NCBI GenBank assembly: GCA_052435735.1
Contig: JBQVNB010000006.1
Location: 124,001 to 188,000 of the forward strand
Reading direction: 5' to 3'
Source of the DNA: Aliihoeflea sp052435735
Lineage (GTDB): Bacteria; Pseudomonadota; Alphaproteobacteria; Rhizobiales; Rhizobiaceae
DNA length: 64,000 nt
Below, piece after piece: positions 44,589 to 52,619 of the stretch (the stretch's first letter is position 1; every line of letters begins with the position of its first letter). The notes beneath the pieces are model-generated. The model had not been told where the DNA came from. It saw only the letters and a list, made by a program, of their open reading frames with translations, and did no database searches. The position numbers and the translations under genes were made by a program.

Positions 44589-45149
44589 ATGGCCGACGAA
44601 TCCGCAATCCCGCGCGACGACGCGCCGCCGCCAGCAATGCCGAGCGGTCCTTTCGCACGCATAATCGGCGCGATGAACGCGGTCGGCACGCTTTGGATCA
44701 TCGGGCTGATGCTCCTCATCAATGCGGACATTTTCGGTCGCAGCTTCCTCAACCGCCCGATCGCAGGCGTGCCGGAACTCGTCGCCTTTTCGATCGTCGG
44801 CATCGTTTTCCTGCAGCTTGCGCACACGCTGCGTTCCGGCTCGATGACACGCTCCGACGTGCTGCTCAACGTGCTCGAGCGCCGCGCGCCCCGGCTTCGC
44901 TCGGCGCTTCTGGCAATCTTCCATCTCGTCGGCGGGTTGCTGCTCCTCATGATCGCCTGGAAATTCTGGCCGAGCGTCGTCGCCGCCTTCCAGCATCCCG
45001 AACGCAACTTCATGGGCAATCCGGGCTTCTTCACCGTGCCCCAATGGCCGCTCTTCATTCTCGTGTTCCTCGGCATCGTCGCCACGGCCGTCCAGTTCCT
45101 GCTCATCGCCTGGAGCGATGTCCGCTCGGCAAGGGGTATCGCGCGATGA
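44589..45149 (+). CDS. TRAP transporter small membrane subunit (DctQ)
   Basis: A 186-residue protein with four membrane segments and a polar N-terminus; ILLINADIFGRSFLNRPIAG-like and PELVAFSIVGIVFLQLAHTL regions fit DctQ. The ATG at 44589, with GGAG ~9 nt ahead, is preferred to the ATG at 44565. It overlaps dctM by 4 bp. Confidence 0.88.
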   Translation: MADESAIPRDDAPPPAMPSGPFARIIGAMNAVGTLWIIGLMLLINADIFGRSFLNRPIAGVPELVAFSIVGIVFLQLAHTLRSGSMTRSDVLLNVLERRAPRLRSALLAIFHLVGGLLLLMIAWKFWPSVVAAFQHPERNFMGNPGFFTVPQWPLFILVFLGIVATAVQFLLIAWSDVRSARGIAR

Positions 45150-46462
45150 GCGGCATCGAGATCGCACTTCTGTCCATAGCGGTCATGCTGGTGCTCATCT
45201 ATTCGGGCGTCCATGTCGCGATCGCGCTAATCCTCCTGTCATTTGGCGGCGTCTGGCTGATCCGCGGCAATTTCGAAATCGCGTCGAACATGCTGGTCCT
45301 GGCCTTCAAGGATTCGATCAGCGACTACATCTTCGGCGTCGTTCCGCTTTTCGTGCTGATGGGCCTGCTCGTCGCCGTCGCCGGCATCGGGCGCGACACG
45401 TTCGAGGTCGCCGCGCAGGTCTTCCGCAAGGTGCTGGGCGGGCTCGGCATCGCAACGGTCGCGGCCAACGCCGTGTTCGCGGCAATCACCGGCATCTCCA
45501 TCGCCTCGGCGGCGGTCTTCACCAAGGTCGCCGTGCCGGAGATGATGCGCCACGGCTATACGCCGCGCTTTTCTGTCGGCGTCGTCGCGGGATCGTCGGT
45601 GCTCGGCATGCTCCTGCCGCCGAGCCTGCTCTTCATTCTCTATGGGGTCCTGACGGAGCAATCCGTCGGATCGCTCTTCATCGCCGGTATCATTCCCGGC
45701 ATTCTCCTCTCGCTCGTCTACTGCGCCGGCATCTTCGCCATGGGCCGCTGGTGGCCGTCCTTCATCGGTGGCGGCAAGCCGGTCGAGAGCGAGCCGGTGC
45801 GCGAGATGGGCGTCGGCGAGATGCTGAACAAGATCGCGCCGATCGTCATCCTGGTCGCGCTCGTGCTGGGCGGCATTTATGGCGGCTTCTTCACGCCGAC
45901 GGAGGCGGGCGCAGCCGGTGCGCTCGGTGCGCTTCTCATCTCGCTTGCCAAGCGGCGGCTTTCCTGGGCGAGCTTCTGGCAGGTGCTCGTCCAGACCGGG
46001 CACACGACCTCCTCGATCTGTTTCCTGATCATCGGCGCCAGTCTTTATTCACGCATGCTGGCCATGTCGGGGATGCCCGGCTGGCTCGGCTCGTGGGTGG
46101 TCGAATCCGGCATGGGCGTCACCGGCATCGTCATCGCGCTGATGCTGGTCGTCATCCTGCTCGGCACCATCCTCGATTCCGCATCGATCATGCTTCTGAC
46201 CCTGCCGATCGCCATTCCGATCCTCGTCGGGCTTCAGGTCGATTTGATCTGGCTCGGCGTCCTGATGGTCATCGCGGTCGAGATCGGGCTGTTGACCCCG
46301 CCCTTCGGCATCGCCGTCTTCGTGGTGAAGGCGACGCTGGGGCCGGACAGCAAGGTCACACTCAACGACATCTTCGCCGGCGCGGCGCCTTTCGCGGTCA
46401 TGATGCTGCTGGTGCTCGTTCTGGTCTTCCTCTTCCCGTGGCTCGCCACGGCTCTCGTCTGA
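45146..46462 (+). CDS. TRAP transporter large membrane subunit (DctM)
   Basis: A 438-residue, ~12-segment transporter with GSSVLGMLLPPSLLFILYG, FTPTEAGAAGALGAL and LTPPFGIAVFVVK, all standard DctM landmarks. It starts inside the dctQ stop (ATGA) and is followed after 19 bp by the metallo-beta-lactamase-fold gene. Confidence 0.92.
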   Translation: MSGIEIALLSIAVMLVLIYSGVHVAIALILLSFGGVWLIRGNFEIASNMLVLAFKDSISDYIFGVVPLFVLMGLLVAVAGIGRDTFEVAAQVFRKVLGGLGIATVAANAVFAAITGISIASAAVFTKVAVPEMMRHGYTPRFSVGVVAGSSVLGMLLPPSLLFILYGVLTEQSVGSLFIAGIIPGILLSLVYCAGIFAMGRWWPSFIGGGKPVESEPVREMGVGEMLNKIAPIVILVALVLGGIYGGFFTPTEAGAAGALGALLISLAKRRLSWASFWQVLVQTGHTTSSICFLIIGASLYSRMLAMSGMPGWLGSWVVESGMGVTGIVIALMLVVILLGTILDSASIMLLTLPIAIPILVGLQVDLIWLGVLMVIAVEIGLLTPPFGIAVFVVKATLGPDSKVTLNDIFAGAAPFAVMMLLVLVLVFLFPWLATALV

Positions 46463-46481
46463 ACGCAAAGGAGTAGCTGCG

Positions 46482-47498
46482 ATGGCCAAATGGCAATTCA
46501 CCAAGGGCATGCACGACCTCGGCAATGGCTGCTACGCCTATCTCCAGCCGGACGGAAGCTGGGGCTGGTCGAATGCCGGTCTGGTCGTCGACGGCGACGC
46601 GACGCTGATGGTCGACACGCTGTTCGACCTGAACCTGACCGCCGAAATGCTCGCCGTCTACCGCGCGTCGATCCCGGCTGCAAAGGAGATCGGTATCCTC
46701 GTCAATACCCATGCCGACGGTGACCATACGTTCGGCAACCAGCTCGTCGAGGGCGCGCGCATCATCGGCACGCAGGGCACGGTCGACGACTTCGCGCGCT
46801 TTGACCCGGCCGTGGTGCAGAAGATCGTCACCAATGCCGAACAGTTCGGCAGCGCCGGCGTCTTCATGCGTGAGTGCTTCCGTCCGTTCGACTTCGCCGG
46901 CATCGAACTCACCCCGCCGACCGAGACCTTTTCGGGCACGATGGACATCATGGTCGGATCGAAGAAGGTGCAACTGATCGAGGTCGGACCGGCGCATTCG
47001 CTCGGCGACGCGCTCATCTACGTGCCCGACGACAAGGTTGTTTACACCGGCGACATCCTCTTCACCGGCGGCACGCCGATCGCCTGGTACGGGCCGGTCC
47101 AGCGCTGGATCGACGTCTGCGACATGGTGATGGGGATGGATGTCGAAACCGTCGTCGCCGGGCACGGACCGATCTCGACCAAGGACGACGTTCGCGAGAT
47201 GCGCGATTATCTCCAATATGTTTCCGACAAAGCGCGGCCGTTCTGGGAAGACGGGCTCGACTATCTCGCCGCAGCCTACAAGATCGACCTCGGACCCTAC
47301 CGCGACCGCAACGACGCCGAGCGTGTCGTCGTCACGCTCCAGACGCTGTTCGATGATTTCGGCAGCGAACCGGAACGGCCGGTGCGCGCCCCGATCCCGT
47401 ATTTCGCCGAGATGAAGAGCTTTCGCCACCATCTTGGCCGCGGGCCCGCACACGAGGCCTATTGCAAGGCATGCGGGCTGAAGCACGACGCTTACTGA
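46482..47498 (+). CDS. Metallo-beta-lactamase-fold hydrolase
   Basis: The 338-residue protein has the metal motif THADGDH (76-82), a variant of HxHxDH in which the second histidine is Asp, plus GPAHSLGD, VYTGD and VAGHGP for the remaining ligands. Members act as hydrolases, lactonases or redox enzymes; no activity can be assigned. AAAGGAG precedes the ATG. Its position 19 bp after dctM suggests that it acts on the imported compound or a product. Confidence 0.87.
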   Translation: MAKWQFTKGMHDLGNGCYAYLQPDGSWGWSNAGLVVDGDATLMVDTLFDLNLTAEMLAVYRASIPAAKEIGILVNTHADGDHTFGNQLVEGARIIGTQGTVDDFARFDPAVVQKIVTNAEQFGSAGVFMRECFRPFDFAGIELTPPTETFSGTMDIMVGSKKVQLIEVGPAHSLGDALIYVPDDKVVYTGDILFTGGTPIAWYGPVQRWIDVCDMVMGMDVETVVAGHGPISTKDDVREMRDYLQYVSDKARPFWEDGLDYLAAAYKIDLGPYRDRNDAERVVVTLQTLFDDFGSEPERPVRAPIPYFAEMKSFRHHLGRGPAHEAYCKACGLKHDAY

Positions 47499-47532
47499 AC
47501 CTTACAGAAGTTCTCAGTCGTCCATTGGATCG

Positions 47533-48261
47533 TCAGTATGTCGCCCGTCCCCCGGACAGATCGAACACGGCGCCTGTGCTGAAAGCGCAGGCGCTCGAGC
47601 TCAGCCACATGACCTGATCGGCCACTTCCTGCGGCGTCCCGGTCCGGCGCATCGGGCTCTTGGCGATCATGGTCGCGACATGTTCCAGGCTCATCTGGTC
47701 GAGAAGCGCCGTCTGCACCGCGGCCGGTGCAAGTGCGTTGACCAGCACGCCGGTGCCGGCGAGTTCCTTGCCGAGCGATTTCGTGAGGGCGATCACGCCG
47801 GCTTTGGACGCACTGTAGGCGGCGGCGTTGGGCGTGCCTTCCTTGCCGGCCAGCGACGCGATGTTGACGATCCGCCCCCAGCCATTCGCCTTGAGAAAGG
47901 GCACGAGACTGCGGCAGACATGGAACGTCCCGGTCAGGTTGATATCCATGATGCGCTGCCATTCGGCCGGGTCATAGTCCTCGATCGATCCGGTCGACCC
48001 GGCGATGCCCGCATTGTTGACGAGGACGTCGACCTTGCCATGCCGGCCAATCGTTTTCATCGTTGCATCGGCGACGGACGACTGATCCGCAATATCGACT
48101 TGGACATGGCCGTCATCGGAGGATGCGGCCAGATCCCATGACACCATGGTCGCGCCGGCGCGCTCAAACGAATTCGCGATTGCCGCGCCAATCCCGTTGA
48201 GCCCGCCGGTAACGACGGCCACGCGGCCTGAGAAATCGTAGCTTACATCCCGATCAATCAT
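47533..48261 (-). CDS. Short-chain dehydrogenase/reductase
   Basis: A 242-residue classical SDR with TGGLNGIG, NNAG, the active-site serine (NIASLAG) and YSASK. An ATG at 48261 is chosen because AGGG lies ahead and the operator palindrome at 48278 would otherwise be inside the gene (the frame is open to 48321). It lies downstream of the IclR gene on the same strand, with the palindrome between them. Confidence 0.88.
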   Translation of the reverse strand: MIDRDVSYDFSGRVAVVTGGLNGIGAAIANSFERAGATMVSWDLAASSDDGHVQVDIADQSSVADATMKTIGRHGKVDVLVNNAGIAGSTGSIEDYDPAEWQRIMDINLTGTFHVCRSLVPFLKANGWGRIVNIASLAGKEGTPNAAAYSASKAGVIALTKSLGKELAGTGVLVNALAPAAVQTALLDQMSLEHVATMIAKSPMRRTGTPQEVADQVMWLSSSACAFSTGAVFDLSGGRATY

Positions 48262-48277
48262 GTGCCCTACCCTGTAC

Positions 48278-48296
48278 TTGACCACATTGTGGTCAA
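48278..48296. promoter_or_regulatory. Operator palindrome upstream of the SDR gene (IclR site 1)
   Basis: TTGACCACATTGTGGTCAA is a perfect 8-3-8 palindrome. Its core GACCA-CATTG-TGGTC has the same layout as GTCCA-CAATA-TGGAC at 49188, on the other side of the iclR gene. Two such sites flanking one regulator gene strongly suggest its operators. Confidence 0.7.
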
Positions 48297-48317
48297 CGTC
48301 GCCATTTTGTGATCTGC

Positions 48318-49121
48318 TCACACCAAGGTCGCCAGCGACGCGGAAATTGCGGCCACCGTTTCCTTCACGCGCGCGATGCAGTTCGCCGCTCGCTCCTCAT
48401 CGAACCGATAGATCGGGATCGACAGGCTGACGCCGCCGACAGGGCTTCCGTTGCGATCAACGATCGCGCCACCGAAGCACCGAATGTCGGGCTCGTTCTC
48501 TTCGTTGTCGTAGGAGTAGCCGTTGGCCCGCGTCTTGCGGATTTCGCTCAGGAGCGCTTCGGGGTCTGTCAGCGTGTTGCGCGTTCGCGGCTGCATGTTG
48601 AGATTGGCGATGATCTCGCGGCATTGAAGTTCTGGAAGCGCCGCGAGATAAGCTTTGCCGACCGAGGTCGAGTAGAGCTCAACGCGTGTGCCGATGCGCG
48701 ACGTCATGCGCACCGTTCGTGGGCTTTCAAGCTTGTCGATATAGACCATTCCAGTTCCGCTCGGCACGGCCAGATGAACCGTTTCGCCGGTGGCGTTGCG
48801 CAGTGCTTCGATGTGGTCCCGGGCGGCCGAGCGCAGGTCGGACGTCTCCCAGCTTTTTGAAGCCAGAGCGATCAGGCGGTGGCCGAGCTGGTACGTCCGG
48901 GAATCCTGCTTCTCCGTGACGAGGCCTTCCGCCATCAACGCCGAGACGATGCGATAGACCGTTCCGCGGGGATAGGGCAGGGCTTTCGTCAGCTTGGCGA
49001 TATCGAGATCGCCTGGCGCATCGGCGATGGCCTGCAGCACGATCATGAACTTCGAGAATGACGCCGTTCCCTGAACTGCGCGGCCAGCCTCGGGGGCGGG
49101 TTTTCCTGTCAAGTCAGCCAA
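48318..49121 (-). CDS. IclR-family transcriptional regulator
   Basis: A 267-residue regulator with an N-terminal winged helix (LPYPRGTVYRIVSALMAEG) and a C-terminal effector domain (CFGGAIVDRNGSPVGGVSL). The start is a TTG at 49121 with GAGAGGAG ahead; no better ATG exists. It is divergent from the cupin-ABC-SDR gene run and upstream of the SDR gene. Matching palindromes on both sides make autoregulation and control of both flanks likely. Confidence 0.88.
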   Translation of the reverse strand: MADLTGKPAPEAGRAVQGTASFSKFMIVLQAIADAPGDLDIAKLTKALPYPRGTVYRIVSALMAEGLVTEKQDSRTYQLGHRLIALASKSWETSDLRSAARDHIEALRNATGETVHLAVPSGTGMVYIDKLESPRTVRMTSRIGTRVELYSTSVGKAYLAALPELQCREIIANLNMQPRTRNTLTDPEALLSEIRKTRANGYSYDNEENEPDIRCFGGAIVDRNGSPVGGVSLSIPIYRFDEERAANCIARVKETVAAISASLATLV

Positions 49122-49187
49122 TCAACGAACTCCTCTCACTCAACTCTTGACACGTCATATCGTGCTTGTCGATAATGTGGGCACATT

Positions 49188-49202
49188 GTCCACAATATGG
49201 AC
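49188..49202. promoter_or_regulatory. Operator palindrome between iclR and cupin genes (IclR site 2)
   Basis: GTCCA-CAATA-TGGAC is a 5-5-5 palindrome. It overlaps a second inverted repeat, TGTGG-N9-CCACA (49176-49194), which may mean two dimers bind. The shared consensus with site 1 is GWCCACAWTRTGGWC. It lies ~55 bp upstream of the cupin start and ~70 bp from the iclR start. Confidence 0.7.
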
Positions 49203-49257
49203 GATCAGGTCAACCATCTGATGACAATCTGTGGGTGACCTATCGGGAGGAGAGCCG

Positions 49258-49794
49258 ATGAAAGCCGACAGTGCCAGCGCGCAGGTCGTGGACAAATGGA
49301 CGCCTTATCGCAAGGCGCAGCCAGCGGAATCTCCGCCGGAACTGGTCGTTCCGGATGCCATTCCGAAGGATGAGCGCGTCTGGGTGCCGGTCGAGGAAAA
49401 TGTCTGGTTCCGGCCGCTCTTGATGTGCGCATCGCGCGGCTACTGGATGAACCTTCTGAAAGTTCGCAAATCGGGCGTTCTGTCACGGCACCGCCATCCC
49501 TTGCCGGTGCATGGCTACGTCATCAAGGGGCAATGGCGATACCTCGAGCACGACTGGGTGGCGACCGAGGGCGGCTATGTCTACGAGGCGCCCGGCGAAA
49601 CCCATACGCTGGTCGTCGACGAGCATGTCGAGGAGATGATCACGATGTTCCAGGTGAACGGCGCGATGATCTATGTCGACCCAGACGGAAACACCACCGG
49701 CTTCGACGACGTCTTCACCCGCATCGACAAATGTCGTGCGCACTACGCGAAGAACGGCCTTGGGGCCGAGTTCATCGACCAGTTCATACGTTGA
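49258..49794 (+). CDS. Cupin, 2,4'-dihydroxyacetophenone dioxygenase-like
   Basis: The 178-residue single-domain cupin resembles 2,4'-dihydroxyacetophenone dioxygenase, a non-heme iron enzyme that splits the C-C bond of an aryl hydroxyketone. Metal-binding positions are visible in SRHRHPLPVHGYVIKG and GETHTLVV, and WRYLEHDWVATEGGYVYEAP is typical. GGGAGGAGAG precedes the ATG at 49258. It is the first gene of a long plus-strand run and lies directly beside the IclR operator. An aryl-ketone or alpha-hydroxyketone substrate is inference from family. Confidence 0.82.
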   Translation: MKADSASAQVVDKWTPYRKAQPAESPPELVVPDAIPKDERVWVPVEENVWFRPLLMCASRGYWMNLLKVRKSGVLSRHRHPLPVHGYVIKGQWRYLEHDWVATEGGYVYEAPGETHTLVVDEHVEEMITMFQVNGAMIYVDPDGNTTGFDDVFTRIDKCRAHYAKNGLGAEFIDQFIR

Positions 49795-49802
49795 TGGGAG
49801 GC

Positions 49803-49838
49803 GGCCGGCGCGGGAGGAGATGCGCGGGGCCGCCGGCC
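49803..49838 (+). other. Intercistronic hairpin after the cupin gene
   Basis: GGCCGGCG (49803-49810) pairs with CGCCGGCC (49831-49838) across a 20-nt loop that contains GGAGGAGATG, a ribosome-site-like sequence. It separates the cupin from the transporter genes and could modulate read-through or mRNA decay. Confidence 0.5.
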
Positions 49839-49863
49839 ATGTTCGAGCTTTCTGGGAGGAAAC

Positions 49864-49929
49864 ATGAGCTTGTTCGGCACAATGCCGCGATCTGGCACTG
49901 ACAAGCGGACGCATGATGACGGTCGCTGA
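49864..49929 (+). CDS. Possible 21-residue leader peptide ahead of the ABC permease
   Basis: An ATG at 49864 with a very strong GGGAGGAAAC ribosome site opens a 21-codon frame (MSLFGTMPRSGTDKRTHDDGR, read in two parts MSLFGTMPRSG and TDKRTHDDGR). It ends at 49929, overlapping the permease start codons at 49913/49916. The permease start itself lacks a comparable site, so translation of this short frame may deliver ribosomes to the permease by coupling. It may also be a non-functional remnant. Confidence 0.4.
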   Translation: MSLFGTMPRSGTDKRTHDDGR

Positions 49930-50728
49930 CGAAACCGCCCCCTTCTCGCCGGTTCCGTACCAGCGCACGTGGCAGGCGTTCAAGTTCGTCGCGCCGCTCA
50001 TTTTTCTCGTCGTTGTGTGGCAGGTCGTCGTCACGGTGTTCAGCGTCAATCCGCGCATTTTCCCCGATGTGCCGACCGTTGCACGCGCGGGCTGGGGCAC
50101 CATCGTGGACGGCTCGCTATTCGCCCATGTCGGCGCATCGCTCTGGCGGGTGACGGTCGGGACGGTCCTCGCGATCCTGACGGCTGTGCCGCTCGGCATC
50201 GCGATGGGCGTCAGCAAGCCCGTATCGGATTTCCTGACGCCTCTGTTCCGCTTCTTTTCGGTCCTCGCCGGCATCGCCTGGATTCCCATCGCGACGCTCT
50301 GGTTCGGCTACGGCTTTGGCGCGATCACCTTCGTGATCTTCAATGCCGTTTTCTTCGTCGTCGCCTACAACACGCTGCTCGGCGTATCGACGATCCCGAT
50401 GCCTCTGCGACACGCCGCAGCGTCTCTCGGCACAAGCCGTTGGCAGATGCTGAAGGAAGTGCTGTTGCCGGGCGCGCTGCCCAATATCGTGATCGGTATC
50501 CGCACGGGGATCGGCTTCGCGTGGCGCGGTCTCATCGCCGCGGAGATGATCGCGACCAATGTCGGCCTTGGCTACATGCTTTTTCTGGCCCGCGACTTCT
50601 ACCGCACCGAAATCATCGTCTTTGCGATGATCGTGATCGGTCTCATCTGGCTTCTTCTCGACCGGCTTCTGCTCGCGCCTCTGGAACGCGCGACCATCGA
50701 ACGCTGGGGATTGGTGCAGCGGACATGA
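49913..50728 (+). CDS. ABC transporter permease, NitT/TauT (SsuC-like) family
   Basis: A 271-residue inner-membrane protein with about six segments and the EAA-type loop LRHAAASLGTSRWQMLKEVL followed by LPGALPNIVIGIRTGIG, typical of SsuC/TauC permeases. Either ATG, 49913 or 49916, can be the start. It overlaps the second permease gene by 4 bp. Two different permeases would form the heterodimeric channel. Confidence 0.9.
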   Translation: MMTVADETAPFSPVPYQRTWQAFKFVAPLIFLVVVWQVVVTVFSVNPRIFPDVPTVARAGWGTIVDGSLFAHVGASLWRVTVGTVLAILTAVPLGIAMGVSKPVSDFLTPLFRFFSVLAGIAWIPIATLWFGYGFGAITFVIFNAVFFVVAYNTLLGVSTIPMPLRHAAASLGTSRWQMLKEVLLPGALPNIVIGIRTGIGFAWRGLIAAEMIATNVGLGYMLFLARDFYRTEIIVFAMIVIGLIWLLLDRLLLAPLERATIERWGLVQRT

Positions 50729-51531
50729 CCGCGATCTACACGATATGGGGCTATTACGCCCGCTGGACCGCGCGCTGGCCGGCAATGGCCGCCTTCGTGC
50801 CATTCGTTCCGCTGATCGCCGCGTGGGGCTTCATCGCCTGGCTCGAAATCTTCCCGCCCGTGTTTCTGCCGGGGCCGGTGGAGGTGGTCGAGCGTGCGTG
50901 GACCTTGCTCTACAAGGGCATCCTCACCGACTATCTTGCCGACAGCCTGTCGCGACTTGCCGTCGGTGCGGCCGTGGGGATGTGTATCGCGATACCGCTC
51001 GGCGTTCTGATCGGGCTGAGCCGCAGGGCGCACGATTTCGCCTGGCCGATCCTGCTCTTCTTTCAGGCCATCGGCGACATCGCATGGCTGCCGATCCTGC
51101 TGGTCTGGTTCGGTTTCGGCCTGACGACCATGACGTTCGTCATCGTCTACACCGTGCTGTTTCCGGTCGTTCTGAATACCGTCCTGGGCATTCGTTCGGT
51201 CAAGCCCGAACTGCGTCGCGCAGCGCAAAGCCTCGGCGCGTCGAAGCATCGCATCTTGCTCGAGGTCACGCTTCCCGGCGCACTGCCGAACATCATCACC
51301 GGTCTGCGCAACGGTCTTGGTTATGGCTGGCGCGCGTTGATCGCGGCCGAGATCATCGTCGGCACGAGCGGCATCGGCTTCCTCATGTTCGATGCCCGTC
51401 GCGCCGGCTCGGTCGAGGAGATCGTGGTCGGGATGATCGTGCTCGGCATCCTTTGGTACATTGTCGATAGCTGGTTCCTCGCGCCGATCGAGCGCGCGAC
51501 GGGACAGCGTTGGGGGCTCGTGACGTCATGA
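50725..51531 (+). CDS. ABC transporter permease, NitT/TauT (SsuC-like) family
   Basis: A 268-residue protein paralogous to the preceding permease, with LRRAAQSLGASKHRILLEV and LPGALPNIITGLRNGLG in the cytoplasmic loop. It starts in the stop codon of the first permease gene (ATGA) and overlaps the ATPase gene the same way. The frame is open upstream within the first permease, but the coupled ATG at 50725 is the sensible start. Confidence 0.9.
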   Translation: MTAIYTIWGYYARWTARWPAMAAFVPFVPLIAAWGFIAWLEIFPPVFLPGPVEVVERAWTLLYKGILTDYLADSLSRLAVGAAVGMCIAIPLGVLIGLSRRAHDFAWPILLFFQAIGDIAWLPILLVWFGFGLTTMTFVIVYTVLFPVVLNTVLGIRSVKPELRRAAQSLGASKHRILLEVTLPGALPNIITGLRNGLGYGWRALIAAEIIVGTSGIGFLMFDARRAGSVEEIVVGMIVLGILWYIVDSWFLAPIERATGQRWGLVTS

Positions 51532-52286
51532 AAAGCCTGGCTCTGGAAAACCTCTCCAAGACCTATTTCGACCCGTATCGCGGCACTCAGCACACGGCCA
51601 TCAAGGACGTGTCGCTGAAGGTCGACGAAGGGGATTTCGTCGCGGTGGTCGGTCCGTCGGGTTGCGGAAAATCGACCATCCTCAACATGATCGCCGGCTT
51701 CGTGCCCACCTCCGGTGGTCGCATCATGGTCGGCGGCCGCGAGGTAAGGGGGCCGGGTCCGGATCGAGGCGTGGTGTTCCAGTCCTTCGCCCTGTTTCCG
51801 TGGAAGACCGTCGCGGAGAACGTGACGTTCGGACCCAAGATGCGAGGGGCGAGCAAGGAAGAGCGGGCAAGAATCGCGGAGGAGTATCTGGCGCTGGCCG
51901 GGCTTTCCCATGCCGCCGACCGCTATCCGAACGAACTGTCCGGCGGCATGCAGCAGCGCGTCGGCGTCGTGCGGGCATTGGCGAACAATCCAGACGTGCT
52001 GTTGATGGACGAGCCGTTCGCAAGCGTCGACGCCCAGACACGCATGACCCTCCAGGAAGAGCTGACCAAGATCTGGGAAGAGCGGCGCCCGACGGTCATC
52101 TTCATCACCCATGATGTCTCGGAAGCGGTGTTCCTGGCCAACAAGGTCGTGGTCCTGTCCAAGGGGCACGTTCTCGAGGAAGTGGACATCCCGCTGAAAC
52201 GGCCGCGGATCTGGGATGACCTAGTCGAAGACGAGGCGTTCAAGACGCTGTCGAACCACGTCCTGCAACTGGTTCGCCGCGCATGA
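51528..52286 (+). CDS. ABC transporter ATP-binding protein, SsuB/TauB-like
   Basis: A 252-residue ABC ATPase with Walker A GPSGCGKST (42-50), the FQSFALFPWKTVAENV Q-loop region, signature LSGGM (137-141) and Walker B VLLMDEP (157-163). Its ATG at 51528 lies in the stop of the second permease gene. It powers the NitT/TauT-type importer and overlaps the small membrane-protein gene by 4 bp. Confidence 0.93.
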   Translation: MKSLALENLSKTYFDPYRGTQHTAIKDVSLKVDEGDFVAVVGPSGCGKSTILNMIAGFVPTSGGRIMVGGREVRGPGPDRGVVFQSFALFPWKTVAENVTFGPKMRGASKEERARIAEEYLALAGLSHAADRYPNELSGGMQQRVGVVRALANNPDVLLMDEPFASVDAQTRMTLQEELTKIWEERRPTVIFITHDVSEAVFLANKVVVLSKGHVLEEVDIPLKRPRIWDDLVEDEAFKTLSNHVLQLVRRA

Positions 52287-52606
52287 GCATGTGGCGCGAC
52301 GCATTGGGCTCGACACGCGGCAAGGTCGTGATGGGCGTCCTCGCGGCCATCGTCGCCTGGCAGGTGTGGCTGTCGGTGGCGGCTGCGGGAAAGCTGGCCG
52401 ACGGCATTCCGCAGGAAGGGCGACGGGTCGACGTTCTCGTCACGCTGCCCTTTGCGCCGGAACGGTTCCACATTCAGAAATTTCAAAGCCTGGGCCGGGT
52501 ATCCGGCGCCAGCGGAAATTCCGTGCAGGTGCGCGGAGTCAACCGGGCGGACTTGAGGAAACTCGCGAGGCCCTTTTGGGTCGAGCGGGTGGAGCCGCTC
52601 ACATGA
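52283..52606 (+). CDS. Unrecognised small membrane-anchored protein in the ABC operon
   Basis: A 107-residue protein with one hydrophobic helix (residues ~14-36) followed by a ~70-residue soluble part, mostly short alternating hydrophobic stretches (RRVDVLVTLPF, ERFHIQKFQSLG, NSVQVRGVNRADL) that could be a small beta domain. It starts inside the ATPase stop codon (ATGA) and ends 13 bp before the binding-protein gene, so it is surely part of the transporter operon. I recognise no family. It may be a periplasm-facing accessory subunit or regulator. Confidence 0.8.
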   Translation: MSMWRDALGSTRGKVVMGVLAAIVAWQVWLSVAAAGKLADGIPQEGRRVDVLVTLPFAPERFHIQKFQSLGRVSGASGNSVQVRGVNRADLRKLARPFWVERVEPLT

Positions 52607-52619
52607 GGAGGAGAAACTG

